Assembly: GCF_000237085.1 (NCBI RefSeq)
Contig: NC_016627.1
Coordinates: 1,240,001 to 1,304,000, forward strand
Length of the DNA: 64,000 nt
Direction: 5' to 3'
Source of the DNA: Acetivibrio clariflavus DSM 19732
GTDB taxonomy: Bacteria > Bacillota > Clostridia > Acetivibrionales > Acetivibrionaceae
The notes beneath the pieces are model-generated. The model was not told the DNA's origin and did no database searches. It was given only the letters and a program-made list of their open reading frames with translations. How positions within the stretch are numbered: the stretch's first letter is position 1; every line of letters begins with the position of its first letter. Shown piece after piece: positions 45,298 to 54,111 of this stretch. A program made the translations under genes and the position numbers.

Positions 45298-46251
45298 ATG
45301 AGAAAAAAGGGGATCGGATTTGGGATATTTCTTATAGTAGCAGGATTATTGATTTTTTTGATACAAAAAGGAATTTTTAGTTGGTCTATTTTTACAGTAT
45401 TTATAGACAATATAGAATTAACTGTTTCTCTTATCCTGATAGTGGTGGGTATAAACCTTTTGTTTAAAAAGTATCCTTTTGTAAAAGCATTAACATGGTT
45501 GGCATTTTTTTCAGTAATGATTGGGTATGGATATTACACTGAAAGGAATGTGCCAAAAAGCAGCACAGAAAAAAATATATCGGTAAATGTAAATAATAAT
45601 CAAACTTATGTAATTGAACATTTTGATACAACTGAGAAGGGAGAACTTAAACTAAAAGCTTCGGCACTGAGTTTAACTGTGGGCTCTACCGAATCCAATC
45701 TGATAGACGGAACGGTAAAAGATATAAATATTCAACAAAATATAGAATATAAAAATGATAAGAAAAGTGTAAATGTAAAGTTGGAAACGAATGATAAAAA
45801 AATAATCGCAAACGTTTTTCAAAATCTTTTGTCAAAAGGGGAATTATTTATTGACAGGAAGTTGATTCTGAATTTAAATTCCGATGTTGTTTGGGATCTT
45901 AATTTGAAGATAGATGCTGTGGATTCTGATATGGATTTTACCGATTTAAAGATTAAAGAACTGGATATTGACGGTGATGCAGGTTCATATAAACTTACTT
46001 TGGGACAAGAGTATAAAGAAACGAAGGTTAAAATTGATGCTGATGCTTCAAAAGTTGAAGTGTTTGTTCCTGCAAATTCCGGTTTGAAAGTTAAAATTGA
46101 CGGTGCTGCAAACTCAATTAATTTTAAAGATATTGAAATGGAAAAGGAAGGGAAATATTATATTTCGAAAAATTACAATGATGCCGTAAATAAAATTGAT
46201 TTAAATGCCGATATTGATGCAGGAAGCTTGAAAATAACCGGTATTAAATAA
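45298..46251 (+). CDS. LiaF-like membrane protein with DUF4097-type (toast-rack) domain
   Basis: 317 residues. Of two ATGs after GGGAGGA, the second (45298) has normal spacing of 8, and the first (45292) has only 2. N-terminal LiaF-type transmembrane domain (three helices, about 5-85: GFGIFLIVAGLLIFLIQKG). After residue 100 the extracellular part is built from parallel beta repeats (VDSDMDFTDLKIKELDIDGD, DAGSYKLTLGQE, KIDADASKVEVFVPANSGLK, NADIDAGSLKITG), as in DUF4097/adhesin-like proteins. It is probably an envelope stress sensor with the PspC protein. A terminator follows. Confidence 0.85.
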   Translation: MRKKGIGFGIFLIVAGLLIFLIQKGIFSWSIFTVFIDNIELTVSLILIVVGINLLFKKYPFVKALTWLAFFSVMIGYGYYTERNVPKSSTEKNISVNVNNNQTYVIEHFDTTEKGELKLKASALSLTVGSTESNLIDGTVKDINIQQNIEYKNDKKSVNVKLETNDKKIIANVFQNLLSKGELFIDRKLILNLNSDVVWDLNLKIDAVDSDMDFTDLKIKELDIDGDAGSYKLTLGQEYKETKVKIDADASKVEVFVPANSGLKVKIDGAANSINFKDIEMEKEGKYYISKNYNDAVNKIDLNADIDAGSLKITGIK

Positions 46252-46568
46252 TGGTGAACGTTATTGTACGGACAAGAATTTATCAGCTGACAATTTTAAA
46301 AGTCGAATGTGAAATATATTAAAATTTCATAAGAAAGGTTAAATTGACAGTAAACATAAATTTGCAAGAAGAGGATGTTTAGTCCTCTTTTTTGATTTTT
46401 ATAAAAAATAAAAATGAGCTTATATGTTTTAAATATAGGCCGAAATACTTATTATCGAAACTTCAGTGAATATTTAATATGTAAAAAAATAGTTTAAAAA
46501 TGGCATAAAATATGATAAAGTGTATTATGGTATTTGATAATTATTAGCAATGGAGAGGAATAGTGTTA
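46252..46568. other. Spacer before the histidine kinase gene
   Basis: Contains the terminator of the preceding operon and AT-rich sequence. Nothing else recognised. Confidence 0.4.
46367..46393 (+). terminator. Terminator after the PspC/LiaF-like pair
   Basis: AAGAGGA pairs with TCCTCTT, followed by TTTT. Confidence 0.65.
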
Positions 46569-48125
46569 ATGAAACCAAAAATGGTATTGAATAAAGTATT
46601 TTGTATATGTAAAGAACTCTATGGAAAGGCTGCCAAAAAACTCAATGCGCTAAATATAGTTATAATTTACATAATTTTGGGCTCAGCATGGATTTTATTA
46701 TCTGATAAAATTGCAGGACTGCTTGTAAGGGAAAATACTATGCTGGTGCAAGTATCCATATATAAAGGATGGTTTTATGTTTTATGCACGGCTGCCCTCC
46801 TTTATTTATTGATTAACAGCGGTATGAAGGAAATAAATAAATCCAAAAATGAACTAAAAATTAGCGAGGAAAGATATAGATTAGTTATAAACAATACTAC
46901 AGACGGATTTTGGGATTGGGATATATTGAGCAATAAAATTATTTACCCCGAAGAATGGAAGATACAGCTTGGTTATGATAGAGAAGAAATTTCAGACCAA
47001 ATTAGCGATGTGGAGCGTTTTTTGCATCCCGATGATATTCCTGAGTTAAAGAATTCTATAAAGCAATATCTTGAAGGGATGCAAACTAAATATAAGCAGG
47101 AGGTCAGAGCGGTAACAAAAACTGGAGTGGTAATATGGATTCAAATCAGAGGGCAAGCTATTTGGGACAATGACGGCAGTCCATTGAGAATGCTGGGCAC
47201 TGTAACGAATATCAACGAACGAAAGTTAACCGAAGTTGCTTTAAAGAATACCATGGAAATGAATGAAAAACTGCTGAATGAAGCTCTTGAGTATAATAAG
47301 CTCAAGACTGAGTTTTTTACGAACATTTCCCATGAGTTTCGTACTCCGCTTAATGTAATTCTTTCGGTAGTACAGGTGCTGTCTGCCTATGAAAAGATGG
47401 GAAAGGAAACTATAAGCCTTGAAAAGGTAAACAAATATATGAGAAACATCAGACAGAATTGCTATCGGCTTCTAAAGCTGATAAACAACCTAATAGATGT
47501 GAATAGAATAGATTCCGGTTTTCTTAAGCTGCAGATGAGGAATGTGGATATTGTTGAGGTAGTTAAACAAATAATAGGTTCAGTTAATGAATTTATTAAA
47601 ATAAAACAGTTGGATTTGAAATTTGAATCGAATACACAAAAAAAGATTATGGCAATTGATGTTGACAAATTTGAAAGAATAATGCTCAATTTAATTTCTA
47701 ATGCCATTAAATTTACAAAACCCGGTGGTAAAATAACTATTAAAATACATGATTTTGGAGATAAAGTGAATATTTCGGTAAAAGATACCGGTATAGGAAT
47801 TGAAAAGAATAAATGCTCCATTATTTTTGAGCGTTTCAGACAGGTCAATTCGTCCCTTGTCAAAGATACGCAAGGAAGCGGGATAGGATTGTCAATTGTT
47901 AAGTCTCTGGTTGAAATGCACAATGGACAAATTAAAGTTGACAGTGAAATTGGCAAGGGAACAGAATTTATACTGTCTTTTCCGGTTAAAATACTAAATA
48001 ATGAGGAATTGGATGAAGAATACTATAACTGTGTAAATAATATGAAAAATGAGGGAGTAGAAAGAGCTTTAATAGAATTTTCGGACATATATTTGCCGGT
48101 AAACCAAGAGCTGGATATTAGTTGA
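46569..48125 (+). CDS. PAS-domain sensor histidine kinase
   Basis: 518 residues. Two membrane helices (about 30-50 and 72-92), a PAS domain (about 95-220: YRLVINNTTDGFWDWDILSN, with the PAC end IRGQAIWDNDGSPLRMLGTV), HisKA with KTEFFTNISHEFRTPLNVIL (phospho-acceptor His), N box NLISNAIKFTKPGG, DTGIGIEKNKCSIIFERFRQ, and G2 GSGIGLSIVKSLVEMHNGQI. All kinase motifs are intact. The start at the ATG 10 bases after GGAGAGG is chosen; a GTG six bases earlier is also possible. Its 3' end overlaps by 8 bases the convergent CheY-like gene. The partner regulator is not certain: a nearby CheY-like protein is a candidate. Confidence 0.92.
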   Translation: MKPKMVLNKVFCICKELYGKAAKKLNALNIVIIYIILGSAWILLSDKIAGLLVRENTMLVQVSIYKGWFYVLCTAALLYLLINSGMKEINKSKNELKISEERYRLVINNTTDGFWDWDILSNKIIYPEEWKIQLGYDREEISDQISDVERFLHPDDIPELKNSIKQYLEGMQTKYKQEVRAVTKTGVVIWIQIRGQAIWDNDGSPLRMLGTVTNINERKLTEVALKNTMEMNEKLLNEALEYNKLKTEFFTNISHEFRTPLNVILSVVQVLSAYEKMGKETISLEKVNKYMRNIRQNCYRLLKLINNLIDVNRIDSGFLKLQMRNVDIVEVVKQIIGSVNEFIKIKQLDLKFESNTQKKIMAIDVDKFERIMLNLISNAIKFTKPGGKITIKIHDFGDKVNISVKDTGIGIEKNKCSIIFERFRQVNSSLVKDTQGSGIGLSIVKSLVEMHNGQIKVDSEIGKGTEFILSFPVKILNNEELDEEYYNCVNNMKNEGVERALIEFSDIYLPVNQELDIS

Positions 48126-48585
48126 CAGTATTGTCTTTTTGCTGCTGATGCAATGAAGATAAATTGCCTGCCGATTGCTTTTGAACAGAGGTGGGATTGT
48201 AGTTATTTTGGGGCATTTTACATGATAAATGAAGAACTTCATTAACCACTTCTGTTACTTTTTCAGGAGCAAAAGGTTTGATTATATAGTGTTTTGCACC
48301 ATTTTGCAGTGCAGCTAAAAACATCAATTTTTGATTAAGTGCACTGACCATGATGATTCTTGCATCGGGATAGGAAAGGAGTATTTTTTTTGTACCGTCA
48401 ATCCCGTTTAGAATTGGCATGCTTATGTCCATAGTTACAAGGTCAGGTTTATGCTTTTCATATTCTACAAAGGCTTGTACGCCATTAGTTGCCTCTGCTA
48501 CAACAGTATGACCTTCAGAGATAAGTATGTTTTTTAAATTTCTTCTTGCCATGGATGAGTCATCTACAATAAGAATGGTAGCCAT
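48118..48585 (-). CDS. CheY-like single-domain response regulator
   Basis: 155 residues, TTAGGAGG before the ATG. Receiver domain (1-120): ATILIVDDSSMARRNLKNIL (acidic pair), PDLVTMDISMPILNGIDGTK (phospho-acceptor Asp), RIIMVSALNQKLMFLAA and HYIIKPFAPEKVTEVVNEV (Lys). A polar C-terminal tail of about 30 residues rich in Gln and Asn follows, without a DNA-binding domain. It lies downstream of the CheA-like/CheX-like gene on the same strand (90-base gap), so it is the likely phospho-acceptor and substrate of that protein. Confidence 0.9.
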   Translation of the reverse strand: MATILIVDDSSMARRNLKNILISEGHTVVAEATNGVQAFVEYEKHKPDLVTMDISMPILNGIDGTKKILLSYPDARIIMVSALNQKLMFLAALQNGAKHYIIKPFAPEKVTEVVNEVLHLSCKMPQNNYNPTSVQKQSAGNLSSLHQQQKDNTVN

Positions 48586-48674
48586 TAAATTACCTCCTAA
48601 ATATCTATTAAAAAATCTATAGTTAAAAAAACAAAAAAGTGTCAAAATATGAGTGAAATTGATCCACTGGAATT

Positions 48675-50987
48675 TTATTCGATAAAGTTAATAAAATTTA
48701 TTTCAATATTGCCTTTGTCAGATTCTAAAAGGGATGTCCATATACCTGTACCAGCACGCTTAATTTTTGCCTGATGTGAAAATAAAGTAATAGGTGTTCC
48801 AAAATTAATGCAGTTTTCCGGATGAGGTATTAATTTGGTAAATTCGCCCATAATCATGTTGGCACATTCAGCCAGAACATCTGCAGCATTTGCTGATTCT
48901 TCGTCAGAGCTTAATGATTCTAAATTAAAATATGAAAGTATGGTTTCCAATAAATTTTTATCAGCAGAGAAAATAAATATACCGTTTATAACACCTTTTA
49001 CTTTAATTAATGCCGAAAATTCCTTTAATGTAATACTTTCAACTTTACTGACTTTATGATCTGCGTTAGCATAAGATAAAAACACTTGTCCGGTAAATAA
49101 ATTTTTTGTAATGTCAAGAAGTTTTTCAATGAGTTCGGCTTCGGAGATAGATGGCAAATCAGTGTTTTCATAATAAGGAATAAGAAAAGTAAATGCGGTT
49201 CCAAGCCCAGGTACAGTGGTGACTTTTACAGAGCCGCCTAAATTTTCCACCTCTTCTTTAACTGCACTTAATCCTACACCTCTGCCTGATAAATCTGAGA
49301 TTTCGCAGTTTGTTGAAAAACCGTCACAAAAGATAAGGGAAATAACTTCGCTGTCATCCTTACCATTAATTTCATCGGCAGTATAAAACCCTTTTTTTAC
49401 TGCTGCCTTTTTAATTAGATCAATATCTATTCCGCGTCCGTCATCGGTAATTGTTAATATAATTGTATTATTATTATCGGCAAGATCTATTAAACATTTT
49501 ATATTTCCGGATTCACTTTTACCAGCATCAATACGTTCTTCCCAAGATTCAATCCCATGTTCCGCTATATCACGAAAAACGTGTCCTAAAGATTTTGCAA
49601 AGGAATTATATATATGGGGGTCTACCAGAAAATCACCACCCTCAATTTCAAAAGGATTTATTTGTTTGCCAAAACGGTCTGCCAGTGACAAAGTATAATT
49701 CGGATAGGAGTTAAGCAGTTCTTTGAAGGGTTTGTATCTGATTTTTTTTACCTCGGGTATAATTAATTTGAAGTCTTTGGGAGAAAGTATTTTGAGCATC
49801 TTATTTTCCAATTCTAAGATTTTTTTCTTGTCTATTTCTATAATCTCGTTATTTTGGAAAAAGGATTCTCCCAGTATATTTTTCAGAATGTCAATATCTT
49901 CGTTAATCCATTCATATAGGTTGAGTTTTGACAAATTGACCTCTAAATCATTTAAGCTTATATCAATTATTCCTTTTATCAATTCCGAAAGCTCGTTCTC
50001 AAATTGATGAAGTTTGGAGGTAATATTACTCAGACCAAGTTGACCGAAAGTACCTTTGAACGTATGAATTGCCCTGTAAATTTTTATAATAGCATCTTCT
50101 GTACTGCAAGATGAACTGATTATATCAAAAATGCGCTTATGGCAAAAGTTTTCATAATCTTTAATACAATATACAAAGTCCGAGTAATTTTTAACTATGT
50201 TAACCGCTGTTTTTAGTATGTTTTTTTCGTTTTCCATCTGTTGCTGCAGTCTATATTTATCGGTTATATCGGTTAGTATCAGCATAATTGCATAAGTTTC
50301 GGCATATAAACTTTTCCTGATAACCTTGTACTGTATATAAATTTGCTTTTGGTCAATACATACTTCATTAGGCAGCAAACTAAGGTATATTTCCCTTTTG
50401 GATTCATCTTTTTCGTTTAAAACCTGGTAAGTTAACTTACTAATTAGCTCCTGCATTTCAAAATCATCCGGAAAAAGTAGCTGGCCTATATTTTCGCCAT
50501 TTATTTCCCGGTTGAAAATTCTGGTGCATTCGAGACTGTATTCTTTATCCACCAGAAGATCGATTCCAAAAGATAAAAAGCCTTGCCCGGCGTTGTTTAA
50601 AAGGTTTTGAATTGATTCGGTTCTCTCAAAAACTTTCTTTTCGAGCTCCTCCGAGAACTTATCCAAATTCTTTTTCGTTTTCTCCAATTCATTATACATG
50701 TGAGTAAGAGCCAAGTTTTTATATTCAATTTCACTGGAATACTTTTTCAGTTCCTTACAAATATTTAAATAGCGGCGGTTAAGATAAAAACCAAGGATGC
50801 CGACAAAGGCTGCATGTAAAAGAGATACTGTAATATAATACCAAGGCATAGTAAGATTGAATAATTTATGCAAAATAAAAAATGGTATAACAATTACAGA
50901 TAATATATATGATAGTGCAATAGCTATCAACAGGATAACTGCTTTATATTTATTTATTGAGAACTTATTAACATGGTGTGGTTTCAT
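48675..50987 (-). CDS. Membrane CheA-like Hpt/ATPase kinase with C-terminal CheX-type phosphatase domain
   Basis: 770 residues. Start at MKPHHVNKFS, with AAGGTG before it. Two membrane helices (about 12-75), a coiled coil (about 85-135), a PAS-like domain (about 140-265), Hpt (IHTFKGTFGQLGL, phospho-acceptor His), a linker, and an HATPase region (about 440-610) with VFRDIAEHGIESWEERIDAGK-like N box (Asn is Asp), DDGRGIDIDLIKKAAVKKG and LSGRGVGLSAVKEEVENLGG. The last 150 residues match CheX/CheC-type phosphatases, with the ExxN signature AECANMIMGEF. P2, dimerisation and CheW-like domains of CheA are absent. It should phosphorylate a CheY-type protein and may also remove the phosphate. The CheY-like gene follows. 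Confidence 0.86.
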   Translation of the reverse strand: MKPHHVNKFSINKYKAVILLIAIALSYILSVIVIPFFILHKLFNLTMPWYYITVSLLHAAFVGILGFYLNRRYLNICKELKKYSSEIEYKNLALTHMYNELEKTKKNLDKFSEELEKKVFERTESIQNLLNNAGQGFLSFGIDLLVDKEYSLECTRIFNREINGENIGQLLFPDDFEMQELISKLTYQVLNEKDESKREIYLSLLPNEVCIDQKQIYIQYKVIRKSLYAETYAIMLILTDITDKYRLQQQMENEKNILKTAVNIVKNYSDFVYCIKDYENFCHKRIFDIISSSCSTEDAIIKIYRAIHTFKGTFGQLGLSNITSKLHQFENELSELIKGIIDISLNDLEVNLSKLNLYEWINEDIDILKNILGESFFQNNEIIEIDKKKILELENKMLKILSPKDFKLIIPEVKKIRYKPFKELLNSYPNYTLSLADRFGKQINPFEIEGGDFLVDPHIYNSFAKSLGHVFRDIAEHGIESWEERIDAGKSESGNIKCLIDLADNNNTIILTITDDGRGIDIDLIKKAAVKKGFYTADEINGKDDSEVISLIFCDGFSTNCEISDLSGRGVGLSAVKEEVENLGGSVKVTTVPGLGTAFTFLIPYYENTDLPSISEAELIEKLLDITKNLFTGQVFLSYANADHKVSKVESITLKEFSALIKVKGVINGIFIFSADKNLLETILSYFNLESLSSDEESANAADVLAECANMIMGEFTKLIPHPENCINFGTPITLFSHQAKIKRAGTGIWTSLLESDKGNIEINFINFIE

Positions 50988-51294
50988 ATTAAGCACCTTG
51001 CTAAGGAATAATTTAAAAGAGCAAAACATCATAAGGAACTTTACTCTATGCTGCTTTTAGAAAAGCTAATGGCAATGGATTAAATAAGTTATATGGAATA
51101 AACAAATATATGTAATATATATTATACCAGAAAGATAGGACTATTGTTATAGTAAATTAGTCCTATAAAAATGATACTGACAATTTGATAAAACAAGCTT
51201 GGAATTTATTGAGAAATGTCTTATAATAATAAGTATAGATACTTATAATATTTACAATATTCGGTTTAAAAAGTAATTTAGGAGGTGCTGGACT
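50988..51294. other. Divergent spacer, nothing recognised
   Basis: 307 bases between the kinase gene (-) and the YtxH-like gene (+). AT-rich; no motif I can defend. Confidence 0.35.
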
Positions 51295-51675
51295 ATGAAG
51301 ATAAGGGACTTGCTTGAGAACAGGAAACGAGCAAGAAGAAAAGCTGCCAGGAAAAAAGCCGCAAAGAACATTGCAGTGGGCGCAGGCGTTGGAGCAGCAG
51401 TAGGGTTAACAGCAGGAGTACTATTAGCACCTAAATCCGGCAAAGAAACTAGAGAAGAACTTGCCGAAAATGTTAAAGATGTAGCTGAAAAGGTGGCCGA
51501 CAGCACAAAAAAAACAGCCAGGAGAGTATCTGTAGGTACAAAAAAGGCTGCTGGTTTGTTAAAAGAAAAAATAACTGAATTAAAGAACAGGAAAGTTAAC
51601 GAAGAGGTTGAAATATCACAGGATAATAAAGATAATGATCAGGAAGAAGCAGAAAATGAGGTTTTGGAAAACTAA
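51295..51675 (+). CDS. YtxH-type small membrane protein
   Basis: 126 residues, AGGAGG before the ATG. A basic N-terminus (KRARRKAARKKAAKN) leads into a Gly/Ala-rich helix (AVGAGVGAAVGLTAGVLLAP), followed by KSGKETREELAENVKDVAEK, the YtxH signature, and a charged helical tail. YtxH-type proteins are linked to general stress in Bacillus. The next gene (DUF948-like) follows after 109 bases; the pair is common in Firmicutes. Confidence 0.85.
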   Translation: MKIRDLLENRKRARRKAARKKAAKNIAVGAGVGAAVGLTAGVLLAPKSGKETREELAENVKDVAEKVADSTKKTARRVSVGTKKAAGLLKEKITELKNRKVNEEVEISQDNKDNDQEEAENEVLEN

Positions 51676-51784
51676 CCACTTATAATACATGATTGTCATA
51701 AGTAAAATAATCACTTTTTTCTTTTTTTGCACAAATAAAATTTACTTGCGTTTAGTGCAACGGGTCGCAGGCATGAGGTGAAAT

Positions 51785-52183
51785 ATGGATAAACTGTTTA
51801 CATTAAGTTTTAGTATAAGAGATTTGGCTGATTTTATTATTTATTTGCTAGGATCAATTGTCTTAATTATCCTGATTATTGCGCTTATAAAAATTATAAA
51901 GATTGTTAAGCGTGTGGACAAAATTATATCGGAAAATACTGATAACATAAATAAGACTGTTGCTGCATTACCTGAAGTGGTAAATAACATCAATGATGTT
52001 TCATCAAGCTTGAAAGACGGAATAGGCAAAGCTGAAAAGACAATCGAGGCTGTTGAAGATTATATATGTGAGACAGTCACAACCGTTTCTGAAAGTACTG
52101 AAGGACTTTTTGATTTCTTAAGTATAGCAGGAGAAGTAATGAAAGTGATTATTTCTTTTTTTCAAGGCGGTAAAAAGAAATAA
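51785..52183 (+). CDS. DUF948-like membrane protein with coiled-coil region
   Basis: 132 residues. One helix near the N-terminus (about 15-40, FIIYLLGSIVLIILIIALIK), then a heptad-rich region (VKRVDKIISENTDNINKTVA, INDVSSSLKDGIGKAEKTIE). The start follows GAGGTG. It resembles the DUF948 partners that sit next to YtxH genes. Function unknown, probably envelope stress. A clear terminator follows. Confidence 0.75.
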   Translation: MDKLFTLSFSIRDLADFIIYLLGSIVLIILIIALIKIIKIVKRVDKIISENTDNINKTVAALPEVVNNINDVSSSLKDGIGKAEKTIEAVEDYICETVTTVSESTEGLFDFLSIAGEVMKVIISFFQGGKKK

Positions 52184-52189
52184 ATTATT

Positions 52190-52217
52190 AAAAAAGGGGC
52201 TAAATGCCCCTTTTATT
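52190..52217. terminator. Bidirectional terminator
   Basis: AAAGGGGC, loop TAAAT, GCCCCTTTT. Serves the DUF948-like gene (+) and the zinc-ribbon gene (-). Confidence 0.8.
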
Positions 52218-52219
52218 AG

Positions 52220-52429
52220 TTACCATTTATTATTAAATTCACGATTGTCTCCAAAAGATCTGTTTCCTCTGCCATTGAAATTTCTTCTTTGCTGTTTTCT
52301 GGCCTGTCTGCATGATGGACATCTCTGAGGTTCATTTTGGAATCCTTTTTCCTGGTAAAAAGCTTGTTCTCCTTCCGTAAAGATAAATTCAGAATTACAG
52401 TCTTTACATATAATAGTCTTGTCAGGCAT
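52220..52429 (-). CDS. Small zinc-ribbon protein
   Basis: 69 residues, GGAGG before the ATG. Two Cys pairs, ICKDCNSEFIFTEGEQAFY and RCPSCRQARKQQRRNF, form a zinc ribbon of the zinc-ribbon/zf-trcl type, and the C-terminal half is basic and Arg/Asn/Gly-rich (GRGNRSFGDNREF), which fits nucleic acid binding. The GEQAFYQEKGF stretch matches the family. Function unknown. Confidence 0.82.
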   Translation of the reverse strand: MPDKTIICKDCNSEFIFTEGEQAFYQEKGFQNEPQRCPSCRQARKQQRRNFNGRGNRSFGDNREFNNKW

Positions 52430-52784
52430 ATTTACAATCCTCCTTAATAATTTGGATTTAACGTATTCTAGACTTCTTTCTCCAATTATTAAGGAGAATA
52501 TGGGTCTAAAAATATTAAATCTTCACTTTGTTATTATATCATATATATAATTAATAAATCAATAATTTTCGAAAAATCAACAAAAAGTAAGAAGTGGGAA
52601 AAAGATACAGCAATTAATATATAATTTCTGATGGGTTACCTTTTTATAAGCTTCATGCATAGTATAAATTGGGAAGGAAGATATCAATTAATTTTTTATT
52701 TATGTTCTTTTTTATCTTTTATATTTTTCGGAAATTTGTTGCGTCGTAAGAGTTAAATGGGTAATCCATGGGAGATAAAAAATT
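52430..52784. other. AT-rich spacer
   Basis: A short inverted repeat (TTCTCC at about 52479, GGAGAA near 52494) is seen. No gene or clear promoter. Confidence 0.35.
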
Positions 52785-53303
52785 ATGAAAAATAGCGGAT
52801 TTTATATAATGGAATACAATAGGGAAAAAGCTGTTGAGTATGCTGCTAAGTGGGCCTTTAGCAGAAATCCGCAGTATTATAACTTTGATAAACTTGGTGG
52901 AGATTGCACTAATTTTGTATCACAAGTTATTTTTGCCGGAGGAGGAGTAATGAACTATACTCCTGTATACGGATGGTACTATTTAAGTGCACAGAAAAGA
53001 ACAGCATCCTGGACTGGTGTAAATTATCTTTACAACTTCTTAACAAGCAACAAGGGAAGTGGACCTTTTGCAGAGCAAGTAGATGCAAAAGATATAAAGC
53101 CCGGTGATATAATACAGCTTTCTTTCGGAGGTGCACCGAACTACAACCACTCACTTGTTGTTGTAAAAGTCGGTTTGAAATCCAGCGCGGAAAATATATA
53201 TATTGCTGCACACACAGAGGATAGATTTGATTATCCTCTGACCAATTACAGCTGGTCAGATATAAGATATTTGCATATTTGCGGAATAAGGAAAAATTTA
53301 TAG
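52785..53303 (+). CDS. Amidase-like (NlpC/P60-related, Amidase_6) protein
   Basis: 172 residues. The fold is a papain-like hydrolase with Cys in LGGDCTNFVSQVIFAGG and His in NHSLVVVKVG, a third polar residue in IAAHTEDRFDYPL, and Trp in GVNYLYN-type loop. No signal peptide or membrane anchor, so either it is exported in another way or acts inside the cell. Members of this group cleave peptide bonds, some in peptidoglycan of spores. Start at the ATG after GGGAGA. Convergent with cheW. Confidence 0.8.
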   Translation: MKNSGFYIMEYNREKAVEYAAKWAFSRNPQYYNFDKLGGDCTNFVSQVIFAGGGVMNYTPVYGWYYLSAQKRTASWTGVNYLYNFLTSNKGSGPFAEQVDAKDIKPGDIIQLSFGGAPNYNHSLVVVKVGLKSSAENIYIAAHTEDRFDYPLTNYSWSDIRYLHICGIRKNL

Positions 53304-53322
53304 TATTTTTATTTCTAATCCT

Positions 53323-53778
53323 TTATTTTACTCCCACAGGCGGTATCAAGCCGGAGGAGGGTTCAACCAGCGCTTCCAAATCCAGCAGTAGAATAAGGTT
53401 GTCGTTTACTTTTGCTACAGCTTTTATATAATTCTTAGCATTGGCAGCAACAGTAGACGGTGTTTTTTCTATAGACTCGTCTTCTATCTGGACAATTCCG
53501 TCCACACTATCCACTGATATACCGATATGAGAAGAACCCAAATTCACAATTAAGACTTTGGAATTTTGCAAGTTATCATCTGTATTGGGGAGATTGAATT
53601 TTTTGCGCAGATTAAACTGTGAGTATACTTTTCCTCTTAAGTTAATTAACCCATCTATGTACGGAGGAGAATTGGGAACTTTAAATACTGCCTGAGCATG
53701 AATTATTTCCAATACTCGTTCAATTTCTACCGCAAATCGATCGTTGTTTAACTTGAAAACTACATATTGTGATGTCAT
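53323..53778 (-). CDS. cheW: CheW-type adaptor protein
   Basis: 151 residues, GGAGG before the ATG. The CheW fold is recognisable: QYVVFKLNNDRFAVEIERVL, PPYIDGLINLRGKVYSQFNL, KVLIVNLGSSHIGISVDSVD and the end ILLLDLEALVEP. CheW joins chemoreceptors to CheA. No chemoreceptor or canonical CheA is in this window; the nearby CheA-like kinase lacks a CheW-binding P5 domain, so its partner probably lies elsewhere. Confidence 0.92.
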   Translation of the reverse strand: MTSQYVVFKLNNDRFAVEIERVLEIIHAQAVFKVPNSPPYIDGLINLRGKVYSQFNLRKKFNLPNTDDNLQNSKVLIVNLGSSHIGISVDSVDGIVQIEDESIEKTPSTVAANAKNYIKAVAKVNDNLILLLDLEALVEPSSGLIPPVGVK

Positions 53779-54111
53779 AAAAATACCTCCATATAATTGT
53801 TGATTAAATATTGCAACTGAAGTGTTCCTTCTCCCCTTTTTCTATTCTTTATTTTAAAGCGGTAAAATAAAACTTTTTTAAACATGAAATTGCAGAATTG
53901 CTTTGTAAAAAATGTATAATAAATTGAAAAAGTAAATATGAAACCTTGAATACCAATTGCTGTAAAAATGGAAAAATACAAGAATAAAATAAAAAATTGC
54001 CCTTAACAATATTATATCAATTAATCTGTTAACGGGCAATGAAAAGTTTTTACTGTTATTTCATTTGGCTAAAATAAGGCGAATTTTGTGAGAAGTACAA
54101 TAATATTTAAA
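53779..54111. other. Spacer with the argJ terminator
   Basis: Mostly AT-rich. Contains the terminator of argJ (minus strand). Confidence 0.4.
53992..54043 (-). terminator. Terminator after argJ
   Basis: ATTGCCCTTAACA (53996-54008) pairs with TGTTAACGGGCAAT (54027-54040), one bulge; read on the minus strand it ends in TTTTTTATTTT. Confidence 0.8.
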
